Shown: positions 12,446-23,835, numbered from the stretch's first letter. The stretch: DNA of 64,000 nt from Aspidapion aeneum (GCA_963576565.1 OY755047.1:4048431-4112430), one strand, 5' to 3'. The notes: generated from the letters alone by a model not told the origin. Numbers and translations are program-made.

Positions 12446-12830
12446 GAAATTTTAACATACGTGATATAAACTACAGAGTCGAAATCAATGGAGAACAAAT
12501 ACCTAGTAAAAGAAAAACAGTTTGGATTAACTAGTGAAGTCTCTATGTCTGCTAGACTACAGACAATCTATAAAACAACAATAATAGCCCCACATTTATA
12601 GTGGAATATTTCTTTACTCTATGAACAAAGAAAAAGAAGTGGTCAATATTGTACAACGACAAATAACAAGATTACCCCAAGAAATCTAACATTTAGCCTA
12701 TGAGGAAAGCCTTATAAAATTGAACCTTCCAACATTAAGAGACAGAAAAACCAGAGCGGATCTAATTGAACCTTATAACAAAATGGTTGCTATGCATGTA
12801 ATCTGAGAGAAATTTACTAATTTAGTTATA
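12446..12830 (+). pseudogene. Old LINE, 3' part after the nested insertion
   Basis: Continues the LINE interrupted at 11,395. Readable blocks in changing frames include LINLGNFNIRDINYRVEINGE across the insertion point and, later, LNLPTLRDRKTRADLIE, a segment common near the C terminus of CR1/Jockey/R1-type ORF2 proteins. Many stops. The two halves join cleanly if the insert and one copy of the 15-bp duplication are removed. Confidence 0.7.
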
Positions 12831-13269
12831 AAACAAAACTGAGAGCGCATGGTCAAAAGAAAAATACAAAAAATTTCTGCGAATAAACTTCCCCATTAAC
12901 ACAATAGTCTACCATTGGAACCGTCTAAATGTTAACACCATTAATTCCACCTCCAAAAATCAATTTAAATCGCTTTGACCAGGAAATTATAAACGGGACT
13001 AATAACTTTTGTGGTCACTAATATAAAACTTTAAAAATGTGATAAAAACTGATAACTGTCAAAGCAAACTCGGTAGTCTCATCGGATTTATCCATATACT
13101 GCTGATAACTATAATAACAATAATATTAATAATATGGCAAGGAAAGGCAAGGTGTTGGTAGAAGACGCATTTCTTGGTTAAAAAATCTTAGAACCTGGTT
13201 TAACAAAACTATTTCGAACAGCAGTAAATAAAAAAAAGGGTGAATTTGTCGAAAAATAGGCGGTAACAG

Positions 13270-14480
13270 GGCTTACTATTACAAATGAAGAAGTGATTAA
13301 TTCAATAAATAAACTAAAGAAAGAAGACGACTGGACCTGACGGAGTTTGTGGTCTAAAACTAAATTAGGAAGAACATTTAGATATTTTAACTAGGTGTAT
13401 GAGACCGGCAATATTCCAAATGACTCGTTTGTTTCATCATTTATCCCTATCCCTGAAAAAGCAACTTATAAAAAATGTGAAGAGTATACATCCATCAGTC
13501 ATATGAGCCATATAATAAAAGTTTTTCTTAAAATCCTACACGGACGAATATATTCCAAACTCGAACAAAATATTAGTGACATACAATATGGATTTAGGAA
13601 TGGCATTGGTATAAGAGAAGTCTTATTCAGTTTAAATGTTGTGGTCCAACGAAGTCGTGACGTAAATTGTGATGTTTTTGCCTACTTCATTCCGTTTGAA
13701 AGGGCTTTTTATCATGTTAATCATCAAAAACTAATAGAAATATTAAACGATTATTAACTGGATGATAAAGATTTACGTATTATCTCCAACCTTTACTGGA
13801 AGCAGGAATTATTTGTTTGGAGTATCAACAACTTCAAATATGCGGATAATACCGTCCTTCCTGCAAATACAGCTGAAGGCCTTCAGAGACGAAAGTAGCT
13901 GAGGTGTGTGAAAAGTAAAACATGCAACTGAATGCAAACAAAACAAAGGTAATGATAATAAACAAACAAGATGTTCAAAATGTAAAGCTTCATGTAAGAA
14001 GCACCTCAATTGAGACAGTATCAAACATTAACTATCTAGGAGCACAAATAAATTATAATTGGGACCTAATAAAATAAATAAAAATACAAATCGAGAAAGA
14101 CAGAACTTCAATCGTATCAAAACTCTTTTGTGTAATATAAAACTTAATCTAAATGTTAGAACCCGTTTACTGAAACGTTACCTATTGATGAACTCTTTAC
14201 GGAACCAACTGTTTCACAAAGCATGCAAAAAGAGCAACAAATAATAAAAAATGTTAAAGAAAAAGACTTGCATTTTTTGGACATATAATGCATAACCAAA
14301 AATACCAAACACTGCAATTGGTTATGCAAGGACACTTGGATGGCGAGAGAGGTCCTAGAACACGCCGAATTTTATGGTTACCTAATAATTTGAGACAATG
14401 GACCGGAAAACATCTGCAGAATTATTTAGAGCCGCTGTTAACAAAGTAATATGGGCGAGAATGATCGCCAACGTCCATTG
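13270..14480 (+). pseudogene. Degenerate RTE-type endonuclease/RT LINE
   Basis: Contains YETGNIPNDSFVSSFIPIPE (13,395 on), ISHMSHIIKVFLKILHGRIY, IQYGFRNGIG, FERAFYHVNHQKLIEIL, then after frame changes FKYADNTVLPANT (the catalytic YxDD with Asp-Asn), QLNANKTKVM, a C-terminal segment AFFGHIMHN, GERGPRTRRI and MIANV. The order matches the RT and C-terminal regions of a LINE class common in insects. The palm A Asp is Glu (PFERAF in place of DFEKAF) and the second Asp of YADD is Asn, so it is dead by point changes as well as by stops. Confidence 0.8.
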
Positions 14481-14489
14481 AAGACAAGG

Positions 14490-15090
14490 CACTAGAAGAA
14501 GTAAATAAAGTCAGAATAGCATGTATGGAAGCAAACATCCGAAACGGATAAGAACTGACTGAACTGATAATATTTTATATGAAACACATATTTCGATTTT
14601 GGAAAACAAATGTAGTTGGGGCGTTTTTGGTTAACCCAGCACAAGTAGACTTCTGTGATTTGTAGTATACTCATGCTGAAAAGGAAGCAGTAAAGATTAT
14701 TGTGAAGGATGGATTTAAGGATACAAATGAAAGTTCACAAAAACCGCGAAACGAAAACGTCACAAACAAAGGGCTTATTAAAACAATAAGTCCTTTGTTC
14801 GGTTCCGCAGCCCGACGCGACACGACGACACACAAACAGCACAAGAACGACCGAAAAAAGCGAGCGCTCTACACGCGAAATTTCGCATACCCACGTTGAT
14901 AAAACGATCGTGTCAAAAAAAAAAAACGAAAGTATTGTCTGTCTGTCGACTTACGCAAACGAAACTAAAACCCTAATCTATGGAGTCGAAAACCCACCAG
15001 CGAAATGAGTTTTCCGCTCCGGAAAAAAAAACGGAAAACCATAAACCAAGCATGGAAGTCAAAGCCACCTTGTCGTACTCCCTTCCGCCT
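14490..15090. other. No gene seen; one short hairpin
   Basis: No supported gene. At 14,765-14,799 an inverted repeat with ~15-bp arms around 'gggcttatt' and 'aataagtcc' flanks a 5-base loop. From 14,800 the sequence becomes richer in CpG but shows no splice-flanked exon. Confidence 0.4.
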
Positions 15091-15094
15091 TTCC

Positions 15095-15367
15095 TCAACC
15101 CCTGCGGTGATCAAAACCCCGGATCAAAGGTCGGTGTCCGGAGACGGCCGACCCCTTTTCACCCCCCCGACGATGACGCGTCCTGGAAGAGAGTTATCGC
15201 TCTTCCCTGTTGGAGAATCTGCCGGCTTTGTTTCCCCAGGGTTTTTCCAAGGGACGAGTACCATGCACACGTTATTTGGGGCCTGGTATCTGGGCGCATC
15301 TTGGTCATTGCTGGAAGACGCGGTTCAATTGTACTGCTGCAAGTGCACCTACTGTCGCCTCGAGCCA
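15095..15367 (-). repeat. GC-rich dispersed repeat, copy 2 (inverted)
   Basis: The inverted counterpart of 4,790-5,060. A 167-codon open frame (15,005-15,508, plus strand) crosses it. That frame has no match I recognise and runs into the hairpin element that begins at 15,376, so I do not call it a gene. Confidence 0.55.
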
Positions 15368-15375
15368 ATTAATTT

Positions 15376-16010
15376 TTACCTCACACATATACAATACTAT
15401 AGTAGTGTCAAATTTTTTATATATCTTTGCGTTTCAGATGATTTTGAAACTTTTTTGTTGCGCCGTCTGTCTGTCTGTATGTCTGTCTGTAACGACCAAC
15501 GCGCATAACTCAAAAACCGCTTGGCCGATTTTTTAGAAATTTGGTACCTAGGCTGGGTCTTGGGTCGAGATGGTCCCATTTAAAAATTAATAATGTAGAT
15601 TTCAAAAATTAGAGTTTATGTGAAAATATGGCGTGTGTGATATCAAATGAAAGGTAATTGAGTCTGGAGTTAAACAAAATACATTTCAGTTTTTTCTTTT
15701 AAAAGGGCGGAGGTAGATTTCAAAAATTAGAGTTTACGTGAAAATATGGCGTGTGTGATATAAAACGAAAGGTAATTGAGTCCGGAGTTAAACAAAATAC
15801 ATTTTAGTTTTTGTTTTTTTAAGGGTGGGGGTATATTTCAAAAATTTAAGTTTAAGTCAAAACATGGCTTGTGTGGTATCAAACGAAAGGTAATTTAGTC
15901 TGGAGTTGAATAAAATATATTTCAGTTATTAGTTATATTAGCTCACACGTACACTATAACTATAATACCTAGTGTGAGCTTAGGGGCCCATATATTACCA
16001 GAGTATTTTT
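15376..16010 (+). mobile_element. Hairpin/(GTCT)n element, copy A
   Basis: Shares with nine other copies: a left hairpin (cacacatatac... type, decayed here), a tetranucleotide run (15,465-15,491), the block 'aacgaccaacgcgcataact', internal ~115-bp repeats built on 'atggcgtgtgtgatat', a right hairpin 'agctcacacgt...agtgtgagct', and the end 'agagtatttt'. This copy lost the 3' arm of its left hairpin. ORFs over the tetranucleotide run are not genes. Confidence 0.85.
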
Positions 16011-16192
16011 CCATTCACTATCAAAATTATTAACAAAATATCGATTTATCAAAAATTTCCTATTTTATATTGAATATTTATTTATTTGATGAGAAAATAG
16101 CTGATTTTAGTGATGATGGTGGCTCTTACATTGGCTCAGTTCAGGAGCACACTTATAAAAAAAAATAAACAAATAAAAAAAAACAAACTCAC

Positions 16193-16259
16193 CGCCTCCT
16201 GTAGGGCGCGGGAGGTAGCTGGTTGCGCCTCCATTGCGGCTCCCATTTAAATAGACCCC
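16193..16259 (-). CDS. Candidate exon 8 of the minus-strand split gene
   Basis: Minus-strand exon of 67 nt. It follows an acceptor ending 'cattacccag' preceded by a T-rich tract and is followed by a strong donor GGCG|GTGAGT. In the frame inherited from the exon at 20.0 kb (two nucleotides complete a codon) it reads GLFKWEPQWRRNQLPPAPYR, open throughout, ending in phase 2. Proline and basic residues fit the upstream exons, but an alternative frame is also open. This is the least certain exon of the series. No downstream exon was found below 16 kb. Confidence 0.4.
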
Positions 16260-16532
16260 CTGGGTAATGAAAACCTAAAAAAAAATGGAATTAGATTCCC
16301 GCACGTCCCTCTTCATAACATATGAATTAATAAATTTCCAAAAAATTAAATTGCGCCACTGACTTTCAAAACGCTCTTGAATTTTACTCTCATATTTTTT
16401 TTTGTAAAGAAGCGTTTTTTCAAGATATTAGGAAGAAACCCCAAATACTTTCTTAAAATTTATCTAAATTTAAAAAAATGATATTTTGTAAAATGCTTTG
16501 TTTTAAAGATATTGCCAAAAAAATTAAAAAAT

Positions 16533-16533
16533 A

Positions 16534-16582
<49 letters not shown>

Positions 16583-17236
16583 ATATATTTATCGGTTTCA
16601 CAACGTTCTACGTCTTCCGATACCCAATCTCCACTCGTTTCTGTTTGCCCATAATTCATCATCCAGGCCTCTTATTCTTATTTCACTGTCTATTCCTTCT
16701 CTCCAGCTTCTCCTCGGCCTTCCTCGTTTTCTTCGGCCAGTTGGTTTCCATTGTAATATTTGTTTAGGTAGTCTTCCATCATCCATTCTTTGTACATGTC
16801 CGTACCACACCAGTTGTTTTGTTCTTATATCATCCACTAGAGTACGTTCACCCACTGTCATAATTTCTCTTATTCTTTGATTGGTAACTCTTTCTCTTTT
16901 TGATTTCCCTGCTGCTCTTCTCCAATAGTCCATCTCCGTAGCGTAAAGCATTTTTTCTGTTCTATCTTTGATTGGCCATACTTCTGAGCCGTATGTAATA
17001 ATACTTTTTACAATGGTGTTATATATAAGCTTTTTGTTATGTTTTGATATACTTTGGTCCCAAATTATTCCATTTAATAAAGTTATTGCTTTTCTTCCTT
17101 GTACGTTTCTATTTTTTATAGCTTTGTCTAGTGTTCCGTCAGCTGTAATTTTTAGACCCAAGTATTTATACTCATCACAGGACTTAATTCGCTGCCCAGT
17201 ATTTAAGATTAGATCCTGTTTCGTTCCACCAATATT
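16533..17236 (-). mobile_element. RTE-like LINE 3' fragment, copy 1, (TA)n tail
   Basis: Minus-strand copy of the 3' end of an RTE-like LINE. The open frame (17,161-16,598) encodes the RT C-terminal region: YLGLKITADGTLDKAI upstream, then LIYNTIVKSIITYGSEVW, QLVWYGHVQRM, GRRKRGRPRRSWREGID. The 3' terminus, at the low-coordinate side, is 'gaaaccgataaa' followed by a TA microsatellite (16,533-16,590), as in the copies at 45.9 and 57.3 kb. Its 5' breakpoint at 'ttggtggaacgaaac' is the same as in the 57.3-kb copy. No RT palm motifs remain. Confidence 0.9.
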
Positions 17237-17239
17237 AAA

Positions 17240-17734
17240 CTAAAAAAAGAAAACCAAACAGCTGAAATCAAGAGACGAGTAAAATTGGCCTGGGCAGCGT
17301 TCGGTAAATTAAGCTACATATTAAAAAATATCCACAGTACCTCAAAACGAAAGTGTATAACCAACGTATCCTTCCTGTACTTACCGATGGATCCCAGACC
17401 TGGACACTTACAAAATCAGACATGGATAAGGTAACAAAATCCCAAAAATCAATGGAAAGGCAAATGTTACATGTAAAGCTAACAGATAGAAAAAGGAAAG
17501 AATGGATAAGAAATACAACAAGAGTAAGGGATGTCAGAAGTAGCAAAACTAAAAATTTTCCGGTCATAACATCAGACAGAAAGACGATCGATGGATCAAA
17601 TGTCTTGTAAACTGGAGACCATGGGAAAAGAAAAGAAGTACTGAGATGGACGGACGATTTGAAGAAGCTAACTAAATGGGTGAACACGGCGACACAGTGA
17701 AGACACAAAAATGGATCGAAGAAGGCTAAATAAT
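17240..17734 (+). pseudogene. BovB/RTE-type LINE C-terminal fragment
   Basis: Readable in changing frames: QTAEIKRRVKLAWAAFGKL, then SQTWTLTKSDMDKVTKSQKS, MERQMLHVKLTDRKRKEWI. These match the C-terminal region of a LINE class whose other fragments lie at 18,430-19,290 and 26,185-26,410. The RTE copy 1 abuts its 5' side. It ends at the 7-bp duplication flanking the P-like element. Confidence 0.75.
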
Positions 17735-18078
17735 ATAGGAACACAGCCTTCGTAAACTAACGAGCCACGAACCAGAAGAAACGGCAACACAGCGTGGAGG
17801 CCGGTCATTTTCGTCCACGTGCCTCGCCCACCACGCTAGTTACTGGCCGTTTCCGCGCAGATAATGTTTTTTTTTTTAACTTTTAGTATATTTCAAATCG
17901 CGTTAACAAATAAAACAACTGTTCTGGTTTTAATGAGATGTGTGGTGAACTTAAAATTATATTACCTACTTAATAAAAGCTGTGTAAAAAAGACCTTTTG
18001 TACACCGGTAATAAGTGAGGTTAGATGTTTGTTTTTGTTTGGAATTTTTGGTCTGTTTTTTCTTTTTAAATTTTAAAC

Positions 18079-18440
18079 ATGCCATGAAAGTGTTATGTAC
18101 CCGGTTGCAAAAGTAACGATGCATCTATGATTAACGAAGAGGGTCACGAAACAACTTTTAGCTTCCCAAAAGAAAATGACCTAAAAAATGCTTGGCTTCA
18201 GGCCATACACAAAGAAGATTATGTTGTGACTGCAGTGGTTTGTTGGAAACATTTTGACATAACTGACGTTGTTAGAACAAGAGGGAGTACAAAAGAGGAT
18301 GCAACTAACATTCCCTAAGTTAAACAATGGGGCAATACCTCGGCTATTTGAATCTCAACCCGAGTATATGTCAAACCCCAAACCTCCAGTAAGAGAAAAT
18401 CCTGACGAATGGCGAAAAAAAATGAAGTAAGGGAGGGTAT
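18079..18440 (+). pseudogene. THAP-domain sequence, degenerate
   Basis: From the ATG at 18,079 the reading is MP, a TGA stop, then KCYVPGCKSND, TFSFPKENDLKNAWLQAI and VVCWKHFD, followed after a frameshift by NNGAIPRLFES. This has the C-x4-C and C-x2-H zinc-binding set, the central Trp, and a motif matching the AVPTIF-like end of THAP domains, a DNA-binding fold found at the N terminus of P-type transposases. A stop two codons in and a frameshift near 18,310 make it non-functional as it stands. Confidence 0.75.
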
Positions 18441-19290
18441 GGAAATATATATTGCATTTATAGACTTAGAAAAAGCTTTCGATAGCATTGAGCATTGGGC
18501 AGTAAAAGATCTCTAATTAATAGCCGAATAGATCACAGATATACAGACTTAATAGCCAATATATATAGTGAAGCAACAACATCAACCGAAATCTACAGAG
18601 GAACTAAGCCAATCTTCATAAGAAGAGGTGTCAGGGGTGACACAATATTCCCTAAATTATTTAACCAGGCCCTAGAAGATGTTTTTAAAAGCTTAGATTG
18701 GGAAGAAATAGGCATCAAAGTAAACGGACAATTCTGAACCACCAAGATATGCTGATAATATCAATCAATCTAAAAGAAAATAGAACAAGTAGAGGAATAT
18801 ATAGGACCTGGGACAAATTATTAAACTGAAAAAAGAAAAGCAAACAGCTGAAATCAAGAGATGAGTAAGATTGGCCTGGGCAGCATTCGGTAAATTAAAC
18901 AACATATTAAGAAATAAAAAAATATCCTCAGTACCTCAAATGGAATGGAAGTGTATAACCAATGTATCTTTCCTGTACTTACCTATGAATCCCAGACCTG
19001 GACACTTACAAAATCAAACATGAATAAGGTAACAAAAAGCCCAAAGATCAATGGAAAGACAAATGTTATATGTAAAGCTTACAGATAGAAAAAGGAATGA
19101 ATTGATAAGAAATAAAACAGAAGTAAGGTTTGTCAGAGCAGAAGTAGCAAAATTAAAATGGAAATTTGCCGGTCATATTATCAGACAGAAAGACGATTGA
19201 TGGAACAAATGTATTGTAAACTGGAGAACTTGGCCAAAGATGGATTGACGAAGGCTAAATAGAATAGATAGATAGAAAAAAAGGTAAGTT
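18430..19290 (+). pseudogene. BovB/RTE-type LINE RT and C-terminal fragment
   Basis: Contains IYIAFIDLEKAFDSIEHW (palm A), RGVRGDTIFPKLFNQALEDV (the GVRQGD region, with an altered glutamine), EIGIKVNGQF, a decayed RYADN segment, AWAAFGKLNNIL, MERQMLYVKLTDRKRNELI and KLKWKFAGHIIRQKDD. Many stops. It interrupts the P-like element downstream of its THAP sequence. Its C-terminal part is paralogous to 17,240-17,734, so two copies of the same family lie about 1 kb apart on the same strand. Confidence 0.8.
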
Positions 19291-19299
19291 CATTTAAAG

Positions 19300-19730
19300 T
19301 TTAAATTAATATGTTACCACTTAAACTAGAATCTGTAAAGTAAGCAGTCAGACATACCCAAACTATCCCACAAACATTCTGTTGTTCAAACTTGACAGTA
19401 ATAACTTAGCAGTAAGAAAGGAACCATTTTTATTTCTTACTGCTCACTTCATACTGCTTACTTCACGGTATTATGAATCAAACTTTAGGGTTGTTCTCAC
19501 AAATTGTTTAAAAGTAATTTCTCTTCTATCTGTTTATTCTAGGTTTTGTTACATATTTTTTAACATGATTAATGGCCACTGATATTTATTTCCAAATGTT
19601 TTGTTTGTTTTAAAAATTAAATGTAACACGCCTAAACACAGTTTATTAGTTTTTACAAAAAAAAATACAAAATCGCCAAACTACAATCAAAACAAATAGC
19701 AGATGTTTATATCTCCCATGTATATATCGG
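19300..19730. other. No gene seen (right part of P-like element)
   Basis: AT-rich. No transposase motif recognised. A 66-codon open frame at 19,382-19,582 has no recognisable feature. Confidence 0.4.
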
Positions 19731-19934
19731 CCCACCAGCCGGCCAATTTGCGATGTTGCCTTTTCTGGTTCGTGGCTCGTTAGTTTACGAAGGCTGCGAT
19801 AGGAAACATCAACTATTTTCCAAAAAGTACTATAAAACTGTTGATACTACTACTATCTAATGGTTAAAACAGTGTCTTTTTTTCTAGGATCTCGCAGTTA
19901 AAAAGCGCTCGTCTTATAAACTATATAAACTTAC

Positions 19935-20054
19935 GTTCGGGTTCCCGAAGGAACCTTCGTGCCCGTAGATTGTACCGCCCTCCTCCACGCGCGTCTTCCT
20001 CCGGAGTGGAGGGGGGCGAAGAAGATGAGGAGGATGGCGGAGATTCTGGAGATT
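19935..20054 (-). CDS. Candidate exon 7 of the minus-strand split gene
   Basis: Minus-strand exon of 120 nt between a strong acceptor (long T-rich tract, 'ttttttcag') and a strong donor CCGAAC|GTAAGT. It begins with two nucleotides completing a codon and ends with one, so it is a symmetric phase 1-1 exon like those at 27.1, 36.5 and 37.2 kb. The reading starts SPESPPSSSSSSPPSTPEED, continues ARGGGRYNLRARRFLREPE, and is open throughout. It is GC-rich against AT-rich flanks. A short 'YNLR' run also occurs near the ends of some retroelement polyproteins, but no other retroelement sequence adjoins it. Function unknown. Confidence 0.6.
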
Positions 20055-20059
20055 CTGAA

Positions 20060-20460
20060 AAAAACAATAGACAAGTTAAAAAAAAACGAAATGAGGAAGA
20101 GACGGCAAAATCAAATGACACAGGGTGACCCAAATTCAATGTTTTTCGGGATTTCTAAAGGAGATAGAAAAAACTAACCCCCCTGACCTATTTTGAAGTC
20201 AGCATTTTAGAATGGGCTATAACTTTGCTATTTATGATTTTTTTTATTTTGGAGTAAATTGCTATTTTATATGTAGTTCTTTTTAAATAAAGAATCCAAC
20301 TGTCAAATTGAATTTCACCGGTCACTTTTACTTTGTGAACTACATATTACATAAAGTTGTTATTTTCTTATGGAACTGACATTTTATTCATTTATATTCT
20401 TTGCTTTTTTTATATTGTTTGTTTTTATTTTTTGTTTTAATTTTTTACTATATTATATAA
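20060..20460. other. AT-rich spacer, no gene seen
   Basis: Contains the acceptor tract of the exon at 19,935-20,054 and then AT-rich DNA up to hairpin element B. Confidence 0.4.
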
Positions 20461-20463
20461 AAA

Positions 20464-21016
20464 AAATACTCTGCCAATATATGGGCCCCTAAGCTCACAC
20501 CAGGTACTATAGTTATAGTGTACGTGTGAGCTAATATAACTAAAAACTGAAATATATTTTATTCAACTCCAGACTAAATTACCTTTTGTTTGATACCACA
20601 CAAGCCATGTTTTGACTTAAACTCAAATTTTTGAAATCTACCCCCACCCTTAAAAAAACAAAAACTAAAATGTATTTTGTTAAACTCCGGACTCAATTAC
20701 CTTTCGTTTGATATCACACACGCCATATTTTCACTTAAACTCTAATTTTTAAAATATACCCCCACCCTTTTTTTTTAAATAAATTAAAATTTATTTTGTT
20801 TAACTGCAGACTCAATTACCTTTCGTTTAATATCACACACGCCATATTTTCACATAAACTCTAATTTTTGAAATCTACCCCCACCCTTTTATTTGGTTTG
20901 TGTTCGGTGGATTTTGTTCATTTTTAAATGGGACCATCTCGACCCAAGACCCAGCCTAGGTACCAAATTTCATTAAAATCGGCCAAGCGGTTTTTGAGTT
21001 ATGCGCGTTGGTCGTT

Positions 21017-21047
<31 letters not shown>

Positions 21048-21213
21048 TACAGACAGACAGACAGACAGACAGACGGCGCAACAAAAAAGTTTCAAAATCA
21101 TCTGAAACGCAAAGATTTATAAAAAATTTTAAAATCGGAGGAACTTTTTTTTTCTCGAAAAAATTAGGATCACCATAGCTGACACTACTATAGTATAGTA
21201 TATGTGTGAGCTA
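20464..21213 (-). mobile_element. Hairpin/(GTCT)n element, copy B
   Basis: Near-complete copy in minus orientation. It starts 'aatactctgccaatatatgg', has the hairpin 'aagctcacac...gtgtgagct', three ~115-bp repeats, the 'gcgcgttggtcgttacagac' block, an imperfect GACA run (21,018-21,074) and the second hairpin ending 'gtgtgagctaa'. It lies head-to-head with copy C, 162 bp away. Confidence 0.9.
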
Positions 21214-21375
21214 ATATTGAGTGTATAAATCATTTTAAATGAAATTTTACGCTGATTTCAAAAATTGAATAAAAAGAGGGTTCTGTCATAAGAAAAATAC
21301 CAAGTTTGTGTACTTTAAAAGTGGCAGGTAAAATTTAATTAATTTGCTCGATATTTTGAACACCATTGGTAGATA

Positions 21376-22090
21376 TTAGCTCACACATATACTATACTAT
21401 AGTAATGTGAGCTATGGTGATCCTAATTTTTTCGAGAAAAAAAGTTGCTCGGATTTCAAAATGTTTTATATATCTATGCGTTTCAGATGATTTTGAAACT
21501 TTTTTGTTGCGCCGTCTGTCTGTCTGTCTGTCTGTAACGACCAACGCGCATAACTCAAAAACCGCTTGGCCGATTTCAATAAAATTTGGTACCTAGGCTG
21601 GGTCTTCGGTCGAGATTGTCCCATTTAAAAATGAACAAAATCTACCGAACACAAACCGCATAAAAGGGTGGGGATAGATTTCAAAAATTAGAGTTTATGT
21701 GAAAATATGGCGTGTGTGATATCAAACGAAAGGTAATTGAGTCTGGAGTTAAACAAGATACATTTTAATTTATTTAAAAAAAAGAGTGGGGGTATATTTC
21801 AAAAATTAGAGTTTAAGTGAAAATATGGCGTGTGTGATATCAAACGAAAGGTAATTAAGTCCGGAGTTTAACAAAATACATTTTAGTTTTTGTTTTTTTT
21901 TAAGGGTGGGGGTGGATTTCAAAAATTTGAGTTTAAGTCAAAACATGACTTGTGTGGTATCAAACAAAAGGTAATTTAGTGTGGAGTTGAATAAAATATA
22001 TTTCAGTTTTTAGTTATATTAGCTCACACTTACGCTATAACTATAGTACCTAGTGTGAGCTTAGGGGCCCATATATTGGCAGAGTATTTT
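21376..22090 (+). mobile_element. Hairpin/(GTCT)n element, copy C
   Basis: Near-complete copy in plus orientation: hairpin 'agctcacacatatac...gtgagct' (21,378-21,415), GTCT run (21,515-21,534), internal repeats, second hairpin (22,020-22,061) and terminal 'ggcagagtattttt'. Forms an inverted pair with copy B. Confidence 0.9.
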
Positions 22091-22094
22091 TAAT

Positions 22095-22780
22095 TTTGAT
22101 ACAGCATCTGATTGGGTTCCGAATGGCGCTACTTTTTCATCATTTAACCAACATTTTTTTTCTCATCGAACCGATATTCCCATATAGTTACTTTTATATG
22201 ATAATAATAAATTTTACCCGGGTAGAAAACTAAACCTAAAATGTTTTTTGCATTGTGTTTCCAAAAAATCATAAAATCCAATCAAATTCAGCCCCAAAAC
22301 AAATTTTTAAACGAGTAGGTACATACATATCAAGGTATAATTACGAATCTTTTGGTAATTTTAGCCTAAAAAAGTAAATTTTTAACAAAAGAAATACAAG
22401 CAAGTCGATTAAACATAAATCAATAATGCCACGGCACGCCGTTTTTTATTACCAAATAAGTCTTTTTTCAACCCCAAAAATCCCCTTTTTGCATAAAAAT
22501 TTTTAAAAAATTTTGAACTTACATTATTTCTAGCAGTCTACCCCATCTTGCTACATATTTTTTCCAATTTTTTAGAAAGTTTTAACGAAAAAAATTACAA
22601 AACTTTGAAATTTGCTCGAAAATTCGAAGGGTTTTGGGCGCGGTCTGACTTTTTACTAAAACAAAACACTGGCGAAAATTATTGATTTAGTATATATAGA
22701 TATAGCTGAGTACGATATGCCTATTGAGTCTAGAATGCGTATTCTACGGTCGGCATAGCAACAAGACGAAGTTATTTTTC
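22095..22780. other. No gene seen
   Basis: AT-rich. No ORF, exon with splice sites or terminal repeat identified. Confidence 0.4.
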
Positions 22781-22799
22781 TTTATTTTTTATACGACTG

Positions 22800-23240
22800 T
22801 CTTGTAAAAGGGGGTTTTGCGCACGGAGAACACGATCTGAAAATGGCATTTTGCGCACGCTGTGTGCAAAACGTTTTGCACACGCTTATGTCATTTTTGC
22901 GCACGCCTATGTCATTTCTGCATACGGGTCTCCCGTCATTGTGATTTTTGTTGTTGTCACCCATCAATATAAGTTGGCTTAGTTCCGTAGCAACCGTCAC
23001 TGCTCGTATGTTTTGTTGATTAGATACGTCAAAAAACTGTTGAATTTTTAAAGTTTTGTTGTAAAAATGTCGGAAATAAAAACAAGTTAAATTAAAATTT
23101 GATTTTTCTTTCTTTATTAGCAGTCGTATAAAAAATATTGTAAAAAACTCGTTTAAAAACCTCTTTGCACACTCCCTCGACTTGTAGACCTCGCCTTCGG
23201 CAAACTGTCTCGATCGTGTGCAAAGAGTCGTTTTCAAATC
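22800..23240. repeat. Hairpin-rich ~0.45-kb repeat, possibly Crypton-related
   Basis: The left part has repeated 'ttttgcgcacg' and 'gtgtgcaaaacgttttgcac' (a palindrome). The right part has an inverted pair 'tttgcacac...gtgtgcaaa' enclosing 'ctcgcc' and a CTTCG loop (23,163-23,225). The same architecture, a hairpin with a CTTCG loop bounded by an inverted decamer, occurs right of the Crypton-like gene at 32,330-32,430. The interior shows weak similarity to sequence upstream of that gene (a 'gcaacc' block followed by 'acgtcaaa'). It may be a non-autonomous relative; this is tentative. Confidence 0.4.
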
Positions 23241-23279
23241 TTGTTGTTTAAATAACTATTACCTTCATCACGCATCACT

Positions 23280-23835
23280 TTTATTAAACAGGGACCTACA
23301 GGGTGTTTTCTTAAAACATAATTTTTTTATTATTGAAAACAAAGGTTTACTTTAAATTGGCGAATTGATTGGTAAATTATAGCGAACTTAAGTGCTATAG
23401 TCAATGTTTTGTTGTTGCCCATCTTGTACAGGGTGTGACAATAAGGTTAGGGACGTATCCAGCCCAAAACAGAAGAGAGGCAGATTTCTTAACTCCATGT
23501 CCTTATAAACTTAAGGGCGGGGGAGGCAAATTTAAATCTTTTTTAATTTCATTGTCCAATTTTAAAAAATCCCGTAAGAAGGGGGGGGGCACTCCTTGAA
23601 TAAGGTGAAGTTTTTTTAAAGGGAACTCACTAAATACTTTATTGTTTTTAAACTCCTTAAAAAACTCGCTTTTCAAAATTACTTTTTAAGCGACACAATG
23701 TTGGTTTAGCTGTATCGAAATTAAAAAATATTTATAGGGGTTGACAAAATATGGAGCAAAAACTAAAAATTGTGTTTTTAGATAAATTGAAATATTGTCG
23801 TCGACATTTTAATGATTAAGCTACAAAGTGAGAGA
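23280..23835. other. No gene seen
   Basis: AT-rich with a purine/G-rich patch near 23,515-23,595. 'tacagggtgtga' at 23,426 resembles a Tc1/mariner-type terminus but no partner was found. Confidence 0.4.

Larger units (their letters stand above)
17742..19798 (+). mobile_element. P-like element candidate with THAP domain
   Basis: A ~2.06-kb segment bounded by inverted repeats. The left end starts 'cacagccttcgtaaactaac' and the right end, read in reverse complement, starts 'cgcagccttcgtaaactaac'; similarity continues for ~45 bp. Both sides are flanked by the direct repeat ATAGGAA (17,735-17,741 and 19,799-19,805). A THAP-like sequence lies inside, as in P-superfamily transposases. P elements usually make 8-bp duplications, so 7 bp (or 8 with a mismatch) is close but not decisive. 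The interior is broken by an inserted LINE fragment. No catalytic transposase core is recognisable. Confidence 0.6.

Noticed and set aside
15005..15536. Plus-strand ORFs of 108-167 codons
   Set aside because: They cross the GC-rich dispersed repeat and then run into the tetranucleotide run of element A, giving 'VCLSVCLS'-type translations.
16512..16662. ORFs with IYIYIYIY runs
   Set aside because: Translation of the (TA)n tail of RTE copies; the frames on both strands are open for trivial reasons.
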